A stretch of DNA of 39,241 bases. Origin: an uncultured Lachnospiraceae bacterium (lineage in GTDB: Bacteria; Bacillota; Clostridia; Lachnospirales; Lachnospiraceae). A program made the translations under genes and the position numbers. Numbering within the stretch: position 1 is the stretch's first letter; every line of letters begins with the position of its first letter. The notes beneath the pieces are model-generated. The model was not told the origin of the DNA, searched no databases, and saw only the letters and a program-made list of their open reading frames with translations. This document shows positions 6,577 through 16,660 of the stretch, piece after piece. The stretch spans positions 1 through 39,241 of the forward strand of contig CATOOV010000030.1 in the NCBI GenBank assembly GCA_951801955.1. Direction: 5' to 3'.

Positions 6577-7257
6577 TTATTCCTCCAGAGCCAGACGTTT
6601 GACCTGTGCCAACGCTTTGGAAACGGGAGGGAATGCAAGCAGGACAAGGGTGATGGCTGCTTCTGCCCCCAGGTAGGAACCATTGTAGGCCAGGGCATAA
6701 ATGGGCGCCGCCATAGTTTCTGGGGCATAGGAGGCAAAGAAGATAATGCCTGATAGGAATGCAAAAAAATAACGTCCCAAGACTCCTGCCAGGTAACCTT
6801 TGATGAGCCCATATTTTTGTTTGCTGAAAAAACCAGACAGACCTAGTGCCCCAAAGGCAAGCGGATAATCTGTCAGCATTTGGGGTATGGTATAGAAAAT
6901 GGGCTCCATAACAAATTGCAGGAGTCCATAGGCAATTGCTGTCATAAGTCCGGCATAGGGACCAAACCAATAGCCAATTAAAACGATAAACAGCATACTA
7001 AGTAATGTGACAGAACCACCCATAGGCATTTCGAACAGTTTGACCATAGAGGTGACAAGTGCGAGCGCCATAGCGGCAGAAGAAAATACAAGCTGTTTTG
7101 TGGTAATCTTTCGTGAATGGGATTCCCTATAACGAATAAGCAGTACAATAAGGAGCAGCGCCAAAATGACTGCGGCAACCGTACATATGCCAAGGGGTGT
7201 CAGACGGAGTGCGTTGTTATTCCATTCACTGGTAGGCGTGGCAAAAAAATGATTCAT
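6577..7257 (-). CDS. thiT: energy-coupling factor thiamine transporter S component ThiT
   Basis: A 226-residue protein with about six to seven membrane helices. The block KLFEMPMGGSVTLLSMLFIV, LIGYWFGPYAGLMTAIAYGL and LQFVMEPIFYTIPQMLTDYP followed by LAFGALGLSGFF is the ThiT signature, including the aromatic and acidic residues that hold thiamine. ThiT works with the shared ECF module (EcfA, EcfA', EcfT), which is not in this window. The N-terminus is about 40 residues longer than in compact ThiT proteins and carries an extra hydrophobic helix. The RBS GGAGGA lies close before ATG 7257. I see no THI-box (TPP riboswitch) in the 244 bases upstream, unlike many thiT genes. Confidence 0.88.
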   Translation of the reverse strand: MNHFFATPTSEWNNNALRLTPLGICTVAAVILALLLIVLLIRYRESHSRKITTKQLVFSSAAMALALVTSMVKLFEMPMGGSVTLLSMLFIVLIGYWFGPYAGLMTAIAYGLLQFVMEPIFYTIPQMLTDYPLAFGALGLSGFFSKQKYGLIKGYLAGVLGRYFFAFLSGIIFFASYAPETMAAPIYALAYNGSYLGAEAAITLVLLAFPPVSKALAQVKRLALEE

Positions 7258-7430
7258 AAAAATTCCTCCAAAATTTGTGAATAGTTTAAAAATTTTGATT
7301 ATAGATTAAATCATATTTTACCGTCTGCCAGCTTAGTCTGTCAATACAAGCTTTGCCAATATTACTACTGCCAAAAATACACTTTTTAGTGCTTTGATGT
7401 AATAAAACAGTAAAGAATGAAAGAAAAATA

Positions 7431-7459
7431 TTGCAAAATAGGAAAAATCATACTAAAAT
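7431..7459 (+). promoter_or_regulatory. gdhA promoter
   Basis: TTGCAA (7431-7436), 17 bases and TAAAAT (7454-7459). The predicted start near 7466 leaves a short leader before RBS AAAGGAG and ATG 7502. Confidence 0.6.
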
Positions 7460-7498
7460 ATAGTTTGATATTGATAGTTTCACAGAAAAGGAGAATGA

Positions 7499-8836
<1,338 letters not shown>

Positions 8837-8857
8837 GCAGGATTTTTGCGGATATTT

Positions 8858-8905
8858 AGAGCTGATGAATTTGTGAGGAATTGCAGTTCATCAGCTCTGT
8901 TTTTG
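8858..8905 (+). terminator. terminator (possible attenuator) between gdhA and putP
   Basis: A perfect 12-bp stem AGAGCTGATGAA/TTCATCAGCTCT (8858-8869 with 8887-8898) is followed by GTTTTTG. It ends only 3 bases before the putP ribosome binding site, so any putP transcription from the gdhA promoter must read through it. Confidence 0.88.
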
Positions 8906-8923
8906 TGAAAGGAGGAAATTTTT

Positions 8924-10462
8924 GTGAGTGTATCAACAATCATAATTTTGCTGGCCTTTGCGGTATACCTTGCCATGATGGTAGCGGTAGGTGTTTGGTC
9001 CATGAGAAAAACAAGCGGGGCAGATGATTACTTCTTAGGCGGCAGGGGGCTTTCAGGTCCTGTAGCTGCAATGTCTGCACAGGCTTCTGACATGAGCGGA
9101 TGGCTTTTGATGGGGCTTCCTGGTTCCGTTTATGCCCTTGGGACAGGGCAGGCATGGATCGCTGTAGGTTTGGGATTGGGAACAATTGTCAACTGGCTGG
9201 TAATTGCAAAACCATTGCGCTCTTATACCATTGTAGCAAATAACGCTATGACTTTGCCGGAATTTTTTGGGAACCGTTACCATGATAAAAAGAAGATCCT
9301 GCTTGGTATATCTTCCATTATCATTGTTATTTTTTTCCTGGTTTATACGGCGTCTGCATTGGCGTCCGGCGGAAAATTATTTCATTCTGTGTTTGGCGTG
9401 GACTATCATGCAGCTCTTTTGATAGGTGCAGTGGTAATTTTATTGTATACTTTTTTGGGAGGTTTTTTTGCAGTATGTACCACAGACTTTATCCAGGGCA
9501 GCCTGATGTTGGTTGCGCTTTTGGTGGTGCCTTTGGTGGCATGGGGCTATGTAAGCGGTGATTTGCCAGGGCTTCTTGGTCAAAGCGGCGTGGACTCTTC
9601 ACACTATATGAGCCTAATGTATAACGGGGATCATCCGATCACGTTGGTGGAAGTTTTATCTAATCTTGCCTGGGGATTGGGATATTGCGGGATGCCCCAT
9701 ATCCTGGTTCGTTTTATGGCAATTAAAAATGAAAAGGAATTGAAGAAATCTTCTGTGATTGCGATTGTCTGGGTAGTGCTGTCTTTGTCATTGGCAGTGG
9801 TGATTGGAGTGGTAGGACGTGCGTTTTTATATCCTGAGATTTTGGGAGAAACGCAAGGGGCTGCAGCAGCAGAATCTGTGTTTATCGAGATGATTCAGAA
9901 AATATTTACAGAGCTTTTGCCTCTTTCCTTTATTGGCGGAATATTTCTCTGCGGTGTATTGGCGGCAATTATGTCTACTGCGGATTCCCAGCTTTTGGTT
10001 TGTTCCTCCTCTGTATCGGCAGATATCTATAAAGATATCTTCAAACCACATGCCTCAGACCAGACCGTGCTGAGAGTGGGACGTGTTACAACGGTTATTG
10101 TAGCCCTTTTGGCCGTTGTAATAGCCTGGGATCCAGACAGTTCCATTATGGCGTTGGTATCGGATGCCTGGGCAGGTCTTGGTTCGGCATTCGGTCCTTT
10201 GGTAGTTATGAGCCTGTTTTGGAAGAGGACAAATCTTCCGGGAGCAATTGCAGGATTAGTTTCGGGAGCCGCAACGGTAATTATCTGGGATTATGTGCCA
10301 TTAATTGATGGGAAAACGATCAGCGCGGCAACAGGGCTTTATTCCTTGTTGGTTGGATTTTTTATCAGTATTACTTTTATTCTGGTAGTCAGCCTGCTCA
10401 CAAAAGCGCCGGAACAGGAAGTATTGGATGAATTTGAGGCGTACAAAAGTTATATGGAATAA
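8924..10462 (+). CDS. putP: sodium/proline symporter
   Basis: A 512-residue solute:sodium symporter with about 13 membrane helices. It starts with GTG 8924 behind a perfect AAAGGAGG. The N-terminal DDYFLGGRGLSGPVAAMSAQ followed by ASDMSGWLLMGLPGS is characteristic of PutP, including the residues that bind Na+ in helix 2. Later blocks GMPHILVRFMAIKN, ILAAIMSTADSQLL-like (here VLAAIMSTADSQLL) and FGPLVVMSLFWKRTNLPGA also match. It imports proline, possibly for nitrogen, osmoprotection or Stickland-type use. Pairing with glutamate dehydrogenase just upstream suggests joint amino acid metabolism. Substrate is by family resemblance. Confidence 0.95.
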   Translation: MSVSTIIILLAFAVYLAMMVAVGVWSMRKTSGADDYFLGGRGLSGPVAAMSAQASDMSGWLLMGLPGSVYALGTGQAWIAVGLGLGTIVNWLVIAKPLRSYTIVANNAMTLPEFFGNRYHDKKKILLGISSIIIVIFFLVYTASALASGGKLFHSVFGVDYHAALLIGAVVILLYTFLGGFFAVCTTDFIQGSLMLVALLVVPLVAWGYVSGDLPGLLGQSGVDSSHYMSLMYNGDHPITLVEVLSNLAWGLGYCGMPHILVRFMAIKNEKELKKSSVIAIVWVVLSLSLAVVIGVVGRAFLYPEILGETQGAAAAESVFIEMIQKIFTELLPLSFIGGIFLCGVLAAIMSTADSQLLVCSSSVSADIYKDIFKPHASDQTVLRVGRVTTVIVALLAVVIAWDPDSSIMALVSDAWAGLGSAFGPLVVMSLFWKRTNLPGAIAGLVSGAATVIIWDYVPLIDGKTISAATGLYSLLVGFFISITFILVVSLLTKAPEQEVLDEFEAYKSYME

Positions 10463-10757
10463 AAGCAGTGCTGTTTGTTGGTTTATTTCCACGAGCAATC
10501 TTAGGAACATAGCAATGTTTCCATGGAGATTTGACGGTGCTATGCGCCAGTGGCGCATGTGAAGCATGGATCGAAACGGAGTGTAGACTGCCATTCATCG
10601 TGTCATGGATAGGAATTTATGGTGGAGCGGATAATAAAAAAGTTTTTTGGTGATCCATCAGTGGGATTTTGAATGAAAAATAAGGGAAATATGCCATTTT
10701 CTAGTAATCATACAAAAAAATCGACGTTTTGTAACAGAATGTTCATAAAATAAACAA
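10463..10757. other. intergenic region with palindromic repeat
   Basis: No gene is seen between putP and the xfp promoter. A perfect hairpin ATGCGCC/GGCGCAT (10542-10548 with 10552-10558) lies next to a weaker one built from GGAACAT and ATGTTTCC (10504-10522). The flanks of the first also pair (TGCT... with AGCA). The block resembles an intergenic palindromic repeat of the host family. A weak hairpin ending in TTTT near 10651-10670 may end the putP transcript. Confidence 0.35.
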
Positions 10758-10786
10758 TTTCTTTTTTTGGAAATCTATAGTATAAT
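10758..10786 (+). promoter_or_regulatory. xfp promoter
   Basis: A perfect TATAAT at 10781-10786 has only a poor -35 (TTTCTT, 10758-10763) at 17 bases. A strong -10 with a weak -35 suggests help from an activator, or an AT-rich upstream element. The predicted start is near 10793. Confidence 0.5.
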
Positions 10787-10799
10787 AAAAACATAAACC

Positions 10800-10817
10800 C
10801 GCGTTTCTTAAAACGCG
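10800..10817 (+). promoter_or_regulatory. 5' leader hairpin before the xfp ribosome binding site
   Basis: CGCGTTT (10800-10806) and AAACGCG (10811-10817) form a perfect 7-bp stem with a four-base loop. The stem sits close to the predicted 5' end and ends just before the RBS AGAAGGGAG. It could stabilise the mRNA 5' end or tune translation. Its role is inferred. Confidence 0.45.
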
Positions 10818-10835
10818 AGAAGGGAGAATTTTTTT

Positions 10836-13208
10836 ATGTCAACTGATTTATTTATGACGGAGGAATATTTGACAGACCTGAACGCATATTGGCGCGCAGC
10901 AAATTACCTGGCTGCTACACAGTTATATCTGTTGGATAATCCTATGTTGAGAGAACCATTAACAAGAGACCAGGTAAAGAAGAAAATTGTAGGCCATTGG
11001 GGGACCGTACCAGGACAGAACTTTGTGTATGCCCATATGAACCGTGCCATCAACAAATACGATCTGGATATGATTTTAATTTCTGGACCGGGACATGGCG
11101 GAAATTTCTTCGTAGCGAACTCTTACCTGGAGGGAACCTACAGCGAAGTATATCCAAACATCAGCCAGGATATGGAAGGTCTTAAGAGACTGAACAAACA
11201 GTTCTCATTCCCAGGCGGTATTTCCAGCCATGTGGCTCCAGAGACTCCTGGTTCCATTAACGAGGGTGGAGAGCTTGGTTATTCCATTGCCCATGCGTTT
11301 GGTGCCGTATTTGACAATCCTGAGCTGATTGCTACAGTAATCGTAGGAGATGGTGAAGCTGAGACAGGTCCTCTTGCTACTGCTTGGCATTCTAATAAAT
11401 TCCTGAATGCTAAGAATGATGGCGCTGTACTTCCAATCCTTCATATGAACGAGTACAAGATTAACAATCCTACCGTATTGTCCCATATTTCTCACGATGA
11501 AGTAGAGAGTTTCTTCCATGGATGCGGCTGGAAACCATATTTTGTAGAGGGCAGCGATCCAATGACAATGCATCGTCTGATGGCGGAAGCTGTTGACAAA
11601 TGTATTGAAGAGATCAAAGGCATCCAGAAGGAAGCAAGAGAGAACGGCAAGACTGAGAGACCGTTCTGGCCAATGATCGTACTTCGCACACCAAAGGGAT
11701 GGACAGGCCCCAAGGAAGTAGACGGGCTTCAAGTAGAAGGTTCTTTCCGTGCACACCAGGTTCCTATCACGATGGAGAAGCCAGAACATTTGGATCTTCT
11801 GAAAGAGTGGCTGTTAAGCTACCATCCAGAAGAATTGTTTGATGAGAATGGCGTTTTGATTCCAAAGCTTCGTGAAATGACACCGAAGGGAGACCGCAGA
11901 ATTAGTGCGAATCCTCATGCGAATGGCGGTAAACTCCTGCGTGACCTGCGTCTGCCGGACTTCAGGGAATATGGTGTTGATGTAGAAAAGCCAGGACAGT
12001 TAGAAGCTCAGGATATGCTGAAGCTTGGCGGATTTATCCGTGATATCTTTAAGTTGAATAAAGATGCAAAGAATTTCCGTATTTTTGGACCAGATGAGAC
12101 TATGTCCAATCGTCTCTATGATGTATTTGATGTAGAAAAGAGAGATTGGAATGCAGATTATCATGATGCAGATGAAGATCTTGCAACAGATGGAAGAATT
12201 ATGGACGCTTACTTAAGCGAGCATATGTGTGAAGGATGGTTAGAAGGATATCTTTTGACAGGACGTCATGGATTCTTTGCTTCTTATGAAGCGTTTATCC
12301 GTGTTGTTGATTCCATGTGTGCACAGCATGCAAAATGGTTAAAGGTTTGCAGTGAACTTCCCTGGAGACAGAAAATTGCATCCCTGAACTTGATCCTTAC
12401 TTCCAATGTATGGCAGCAGGACCACAATGGATTTACCCATCAGGATCCAGGATTTTTGGATCATATCTCCAATAAGAAAGCAGATGTTGTCCGTATGTAT
12501 CTGCCGCCAGATGCAAACTGTCTGTTATCCTGCTTTGACCATTGTATCCGCAGTAAGAATTATGTAAACGTAATTGTAGCATCCAAGCATCCGAGCCATC
12601 AGTGGCTGACTATGGAGCAGGCTGTAAAGCACTGTACACAAGGTATCGGTATCTGGGATTGGGCAAGCAATGACCAGGGTGAGGAGCCGGATGTTGTATT
12701 GGCATGTTGTGGTGATACGCCTACCAAGGAAGCACTTGCCGCAGTTACCATTCTGCGTGACAATCTTCCAGAAGTTAAGATCCGTTTTGTCAATGTCGTT
12801 GATATGATGAAATTACAGCCTTACAGCAAGCATCCTCATGGATTGACAGATGTAGATTACGATGCATTGTTTACCAAGGATAAGCCAGTTGTATTTGCAT
12901 TCCATGGATATCCTACCTTGGTGCACGAGCTTACATATGAGCGCCATAACCGTAATCTCCATGTACATGGTTATCTGGAAGAAGGTACGATTACCACTCC
13001 ATTTGATATGCGTGTACAGAACGAGATTGACCGTTACCATCTGGTAATGGATATTGTAAACCAGCTTCCACAGCTTGGAAACCGTGGCGCATATCTGCTG
13101 CAGAAAATGCGTGATACTTTGGTGGCACATGACCAGTATATTGCAGCATACGGTCAGGATCTGCCAGAAGTAAGAGAATGGGTATGGCATACACCAGAAG
13201 ATAAATAA
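10836..13208 (+). CDS. xfp: xylulose-5-phosphate/fructose-6-phosphate phosphoketolase
   Basis: A 790-residue thiamine-diphosphate enzyme of full family length. It cleaves xylulose 5-phosphate (or fructose 6-phosphate) with phosphate to acetyl phosphate and glyceraldehyde 3-phosphate (or erythrose 4-phosphate). Diagnostic blocks are [68 protein letters not shown] for the cofactor site, and later [17 protein letters not shown] and PPDANCLLS. It has its own promoter and leader hairpin and a strong terminator at 13251. Codon use looks like a highly expressed gene. In this window it offers a route for pentose carbon released from arabinan by the GH43 enzymes and imported by the ABC system. Substrate preference between the two sugars is not decidable here. 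Confidence 0.97.
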   Translation: MSTDLFMTEEYLTDLNAYWRAANYLAATQLYLLDNPMLREPLTRDQVKKKIVGHWGTVPGQNFVYAHMNRAINKYDLDMILISGPGHGGNFFVANSYLEGTYSEVYPNISQDMEGLKRLNKQFSFPGGISSHVAPETPGSINEGGELGYSIAHAFGAVFDNPELIATVIVGDGEAETGPLATAWHSNKFLNAKNDGAVLPILHMNEYKINNPTVLSHISHDEVESFFHGCGWKPYFVEGSDPMTMHRLMAEAVDKCIEEIKGIQKEARENGKTERPFWPMIVLRTPKGWTGPKEVDGLQVEGSFRAHQVPITMEKPEHLDLLKEWLLSYHPEELFDENGVLIPKLREMTPKGDRRISANPHANGGKLLRDLRLPDFREYGVDVEKPGQLEAQDMLKLGGFIRDIFKLNKDAKNFRIFGPDETMSNRLYDVFDVEKRDWNADYHDADEDLATDGRIMDAYLSEHMCEGWLEGYLLTGRHGFFASYEAFIRVVDSMCAQHAKWLKVCSELPWRQKIASLNLILTSNVWQQDHNGFTHQDPGFLDHISNKKADVVRMYLPPDANCLLSCFDHCIRSKNYVNVIVASKHPSHQWLTMEQAVKHCTQGIGIWDWASNDQGEEPDVVLACCGDTPTKEALAAVTILRDNLPEVKIRFVNVVDMMKLQPYSKHPHGLTDVDYDALFTKDKPVVFAFHGYPTLVHELTYERHNRNLHVHGYLEEGTITTPFDMRVQNEIDRYHLVMDIVNQLPQLGNRGAYLLQKMRDTLVAHDQYIAAYGQDLPEVREWVWHTPEDK

Positions 13209-13250
13209 GATTTTAAGAGGAGACGCTGTCGTTTGGTTGTTTCCGATAAT

Positions 13251-13296
13251 AAAAAAGTTCTGCCACAGCCAAAAATGGCTTGGCAGAACTTTTTTA
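13251..13296 (+). terminator. strong terminator after xfp (usable in both directions)
   Basis: A long stem AAGTTCTGCCA/TGGCAGAACTT plus GCC/GGC at the tip lies between an A-run (13251-13256) and a T-run (13290-13296). The A-run gives a U-tract on the minus strand too, so it may also stop transcripts arriving from the GH43 gene. Confidence 0.9.
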
Positions 13297-13316
13297 TCTT
13301 ATAGGATAAAATTAAC

Positions 13317-13429
13317 ATGCACACGAGCACAAAAGGAAAATGGTTGCTGCGCAACAGTGCTCGGCGCGGAACAAAAGATGCGTTGGCAAGAAAAATTGGG
13401 CGTGGAAGTGTATGAAACGCACTTTTGTT
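13317..13429 (+). repeat. 113-bp intergenic repeat, copy 1
   Basis: This copy begins ATGCACACGAGCACAAAAGG and ends CACTTTTGTT. It matches copy 2 at 13485-13597 in all but three of 113 positions by eye. It is GC-richer than its surroundings and has internal short inverted motifs (TTGCTGCGCAACA). Its function is unknown. Confidence 0.9.
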
Positions 13430-13467
13430 ATCATATAGGAAATTTCGTTAAAATTTCCTATATGATA
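13429..13467. repeat. 16-bp inverted repeat between the two 113-bp copies
   Basis: TATCATATAGGAAATT (13429-13444) and its exact complement (13452-13467) form a stem with a seven-base loop. It is followed by a small GCCC/GGGC hairpin (13471-13481). There is no adjacent T-run of note, so it is not a standard terminator. Confidence 0.75.
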
Positions 13468-13484
13468 AAAGCCCTCCGGGCAGG

Positions 13485-13597
13485 ATGCACACGAGCGCAG
13501 AAGGAAAATGGTTGCTGCGCAACAGTGCTCGGCGCGGAACAAAAGATGCGTTGGCAAGAAAAATTGGGCGTGGAAGTGTGTGAAACGCACTTTTGTT
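13485..13597 (+). repeat. 113-bp intergenic repeat, copy 2
   Basis: This is the second copy of the unit at 13317-13429, starting 168 bases after it. Differences are A to G at two positions near its start and one near TGTGTGAAAC. It ends four bases before the stop codon of the GH43 gene. Confidence 0.9.
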
Positions 13598-13600
13598 CTG

Positions 13601-16510
13601 TTACTTTATTTTTACTTTTTTTGTCTTGCTGTAGGCGCCATAAATTTTGGTACTTCCGGATTTTTTATAAGGCTGGATTCGGAAATAATACGTTTTTTTA
13701 CTTTTTAGCTTGGAAATTGTTTTTGTCTTTGTCTTGGCGCTTGAAACCGTGACAGTACGGGAAGATTTATACTTGGAGTTTGTGGCGTATTGAATCCGGT
13801 ATCCGCTTGCCTTGGAGGCTGCGGACCATTTTAGCACCGCTTTTTTTGCCGACTTGCTTTTCACAGAGGTCAGGGATATTTTTTTCGGCGCAATCTTGAT
13901 TGTCACTGTTATTGTCTTTTTCTTGTATTTTGAAGTCTCTGAAGCAGTAATTGTAATTTTTGCTATACCAGTATCCTTTATGGAAACTTTTCCGGTTTTA
14001 CTGTTTACAGCAGCTATTTTTTTGTTGCTTGAGGTATAGCGCAAGGAGCCGTTCCCGGTTTTCAATTTTGCGTTCAGTGAGAATGCCTTGTCTCCATAGG
14101 TTTTACTGAAAGAAGATTTTACATTGATTACTTGTGGTTTTTTTTCTGGGGGCTTTGGATCTGCCAAGGTATCTTTGGAATAAATTTCTGCAATCTGTTT
14201 TGTGGAAAGCACGGTGTTATAGACTGCTATATCGTCAAACTTCACATCTCGTACATCTTCATCGCCATTAATTAATCCAGATCCCACGGAAACATTTCCT
14301 GCATTTTGAATACACTTGGGAAGCGTGGTTTCAAAACATTTATTCAGATCTTTGGACATGGAACGTATCACTTTACCATCCAGATACTGTTTGACGCCCT
14401 TTGTGTCGACAGAGTAAGCCACATGGTGCCATTCATTCCGGTTAAATTCATAGGAATTACTGGTTAAGAAGGAGGTGGCATTGATGCGGGAAACCATATC
14501 TGCACTGATACGTGTCATGGGGAAGGTGGCATTGCTTTTGCCGCTGTTTGCCTCAAACAATGCACTTTTTGCAGAGGTACCTGTTCCAACGTTGACCCAC
14601 ATACTGACCGTATATCCATCTTTTGTTACCGTGGAAAGAGTGTCGGAGGGCAGTTGTAAATAATTCACCCCTTGGGAACCTGCATTGTTTTGTACATGCA
14701 GGACATTGCCTCGGACGCCGTCTTTTTCAATGGAGGCAGTGCCTACCAGGGTGGCTTTGCCAGTCTTTTTGGATTTTTTTACAGGCGTAAGGCTGCCTTT
14801 GGAAGCAGGTGATTCAAAATTAAAGCCATAAACCAATGCTTCTGAAAGTTCAGTGGATTCTGTGATTTGGCTTCCCCAAAGACAGGTATTGTTATTGCCG
14901 ATCACAGAAAATGTCATAACTTTTGCCGAGGGGGTTTCCTCATTAAACTGTTCATAAAGAATGCCCTTATAGACATTGTTGCCGATGTTCAGAGTGATAT
15001 AATCATAATCATTGCCGTTTTTGGCGGATTTTGTCCAGGTTCCATACATAGAACCGCTGACTGTTCCATCCGCGCATAAGTCCAGGGTTTGGACAGGGAT
15101 CATATTTGGATCATCGGTAGTGCCATGGTTGATCAGTTCATAGCTTCCAATCACTTCATCCATTTCGTAATGTCTGATTGGTTCACCGCGATATTCATAG
15201 ACGGCAGGTACTGGCCACTGGTCTTCATTTAGATATTGCCTGCGTACGCGCACCTGGTGGCCTTCATGTTGATTTTCTGGAACGTTAAAGCGCTGGTGAT
15301 GGAACAAGTAGCGGTTGCCGTCATCGTCAATCAGTGCGGAATTGTGCCCTGCAGACCGGTACCCAGGCTGGTTGGAGAATGCATAATTTCCCATTAGCTT
15401 GATGCCGTATTGCTCGTGGTTGGAGCCGCTGTCTTTTGCGTTGTTTCCGGCAGCATCTGTATAGGGACCATAAATGTTTTTGGAACGGAACAGGCGCATA
15501 TTGTAGCCCCCGCTGGAAAGGAGCCCGCCGTAAGTCTCATATAAATAGTAATAATCCGCCTCTTTATCGTAGAGAATGTAGGCGCCTTCTCCTGATTCGT
15601 GGTTCCCTCCGGCGATATGGGTGCCGAAATAGCGGTCTATAAAGTTGCCAGAGATTGGTTCTGTGCCGTCTGTACCTGGATATTTCACGGCACCAGTGGT
15701 TTTATCAAGTTCATGAATAAACAGACCGCCAGACCAGGAGCCATACACCATATACAGATTGCCTTCTTTGCTGAAAAATATGGTGGGATCAATGGCATTG
15801 GGAGCATTATGTTCGTTCCAGCCGCCCTTTGCATGAAACCATTTTTCACTGATACCAGATAGTTTTCCTTCTGCAATCAGTTCAGAAAGATTCAGATAAT
15901 CGTTGTCCCATTTGGTGTTCCGGTCGCTTTTGCCGCCGTTTAAACCATGGTCTAATTCCCCGGTTTTTGTAAAACCAGAGTAAATGAGTGTATCTACATA
16001 TTGGTAAGGACCTTCTGGGTTTTTTGATACCGCATAGCCGATACAGGAACGGCACCAGGTAGAGGTAGCGCTGTAATAAAGCATGTATGCGCCCGAAGTT
16101 CCGTCCTTCCATGCATAGTGGGGATTGTAAATGACATCTGGAGCCCATACGCCCAGACCGCCATCTTTCATATCCCCGTCATTGTAGCCCGCCCATGCAA
16201 AAGATTCTGACAAATTTGTAAGGATATTGCCATATACGGAATCGTTCTGCCAACTGTTATCGCCCCGTGCATTCCAGTCAGGATTTATCTGCGTCCAGTT
16301 GACCAGGTCAGTAGATTTGGCATCGGCGAGATGGGAGCCAAACAGATAGTAGGTATCATTGGCCTTTAAAATGGATGGGTCATGGACAGACACACGGGAA
16401 GCCTTGGGCGGGGATTCTTCGGCACGGGCTTGTCCAAGTGGAAAAAAGGTGGTAAGTAAGGCTGCGGATAAAAGTAAGGCAGCAAGTTTGTGGAAAGTTT
16501 TTGTTTTCAT
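13601..16510 (-). CDS. secreted GH43 arabinanase-like enzyme with LamG, Ig and FN3 domains
   Basis: A 969-residue secreted protein. Residues 1-30 are a signal peptide (AALLLSAALLTTFFPLGQARA). Residues 38-440 are a GH43 five-bladed propeller with the expected triad: D44 (VHDPS, base), D241 (AIDPT, pKa helper) and E308 (GEGAY, acid); AGHNS (H389) fits the metal-binding His of arabinanases. Residues about 445-560 resemble the beta-barrel C-domain of Abn2-type endo-1,5-alpha-L-arabinanases. A LamG-like domain (about 580-765), an Ig-like repeat (about 780-855) and an FN3-like domain (about 865-969), very rich in Lys and Ser, follow. There is no LPxTG anchor. RBS GAGGAGGGA precedes ATG 16510. Likely role: outside-the-cell cleavage of arabinan. 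It is transcribed alone, divergent from nth. Confidence 0.9.
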   Translation of the reverse strand: MKTKTFHKLAALLLSAALLTTFFPLGQARAEESPPKASRVSVHDPSILKANDTYYLFGSHLADAKSTDLVNWTQINPDWNARGDNSWQNDSVYGNILTNLSESFAWAGYNDGDMKDGGLGVWAPDVIYNPHYAWKDGTSGAYMLYYSATSTWCRSCIGYAVSKNPEGPYQYVDTLIYSGFTKTGELDHGLNGGKSDRNTKWDNDYLNLSELIAEGKLSGISEKWFHAKGGWNEHNAPNAIDPTIFFSKEGNLYMVYGSWSGGLFIHELDKTTGAVKYPGTDGTEPISGNFIDRYFGTHIAGGNHESGEGAYILYDKEADYYYLYETYGGLLSSGGYNMRLFRSKNIYGPYTDAAGNNAKDSGSNHEQYGIKLMGNYAFSNQPGYRSAGHNSALIDDDGNRYLFHHQRFNVPENQHEGHQVRVRRQYLNEDQWPVPAVYEYRGEPIRHYEMDEVIGSYELINHGTTDDPNMIPVQTLDLCADGTVSGSMYGTWTKSAKNGNDYDYITLNIGNNVYKGILYEQFNEETPSAKVMTFSVIGNNNTCLWGSQITESTELSEALVYGFNFESPASKGSLTPVKKSKKTGKATLVGTASIEKDGVRGNVLHVQNNAGSQGVNYLQLPSDTLSTVTKDGYTVSMWVNVGTGTSAKSALFEANSGKSNATFPMTRISADMVSRINATSFLTSNSYEFNRNEWHHVAYSVDTKGVKQYLDGKVIRSMSKDLNKCFETTLPKCIQNAGNVSVGSGLINGDEDVRDVKFDDIAVYNTVLSTKQIAEIYSKDTLADPKPPEKKPQVINVKSSFSKTYGDKAFSLNAKLKTGNGSLRYTSSNKKIAAVNSKTGKVSIKDTGIAKITITASETSKYKKKTITVTIKIAPKKISLTSVKSKSAKKAVLKWSAASKASGYRIQYATNSKYKSSRTVTVSSAKTKTKTISKLKSKKTYYFRIQPYKKSGSTKIYGAYSKTKKVKIK

Positions 16511-16551
16511 AAGTCCCTCCTCTGTGAAAAATATGTTTACAGTATAAAAAA

Positions 16552-16580
16552 ATTATATATGATTAAATAGCATAAGGAAA
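16552..16580 (-). promoter_or_regulatory. promoter candidate of the GH43 gene
   Basis: On the minus strand a perfect TATAAT (16557-16552) lies 17 bases after TTTCCT (16580-16575), a poor -35. The gene may need an activator such as one of the AraC-type regulators in the window. That link is a guess. Confidence 0.4.
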
Positions 16581-16599
16581 GGGTTTAAAAAAATATTAG

Positions 16600-16628
16600 T
16601 TGGTATCAAACAAGGATTGTGATATACT
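16600..16628 (+). promoter_or_regulatory. promoter of the nth-DUF1015 operon
   Basis: TTGGTA (16600-16605), 17 bases and TATACT (16623-16628), with the start codon of nth 33 bases further on behind AAGGAAAGG. It lies back to back with the GH43 promoter. Confidence 0.6.
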
Positions 16629-16660
16629 GAAGATACTTTAACAAGGAAAGGAAATCCCAT

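Noticed and set aside
13317..13597. CRISPR array
   Set aside because: There are only two units of 113 bp with a palindromic insert, no short repeats with unique spacers and no cas genes.
13237..13752. A 171-residue plus-strand open frame containing a repeated peptide
   Set aside because: It runs over the xfp terminator, both 113-bp repeats and into the antisense of the GH43 gene, and has no ribosome binding site. The repeat period of 168 bases alone explains the open, repeated frame.
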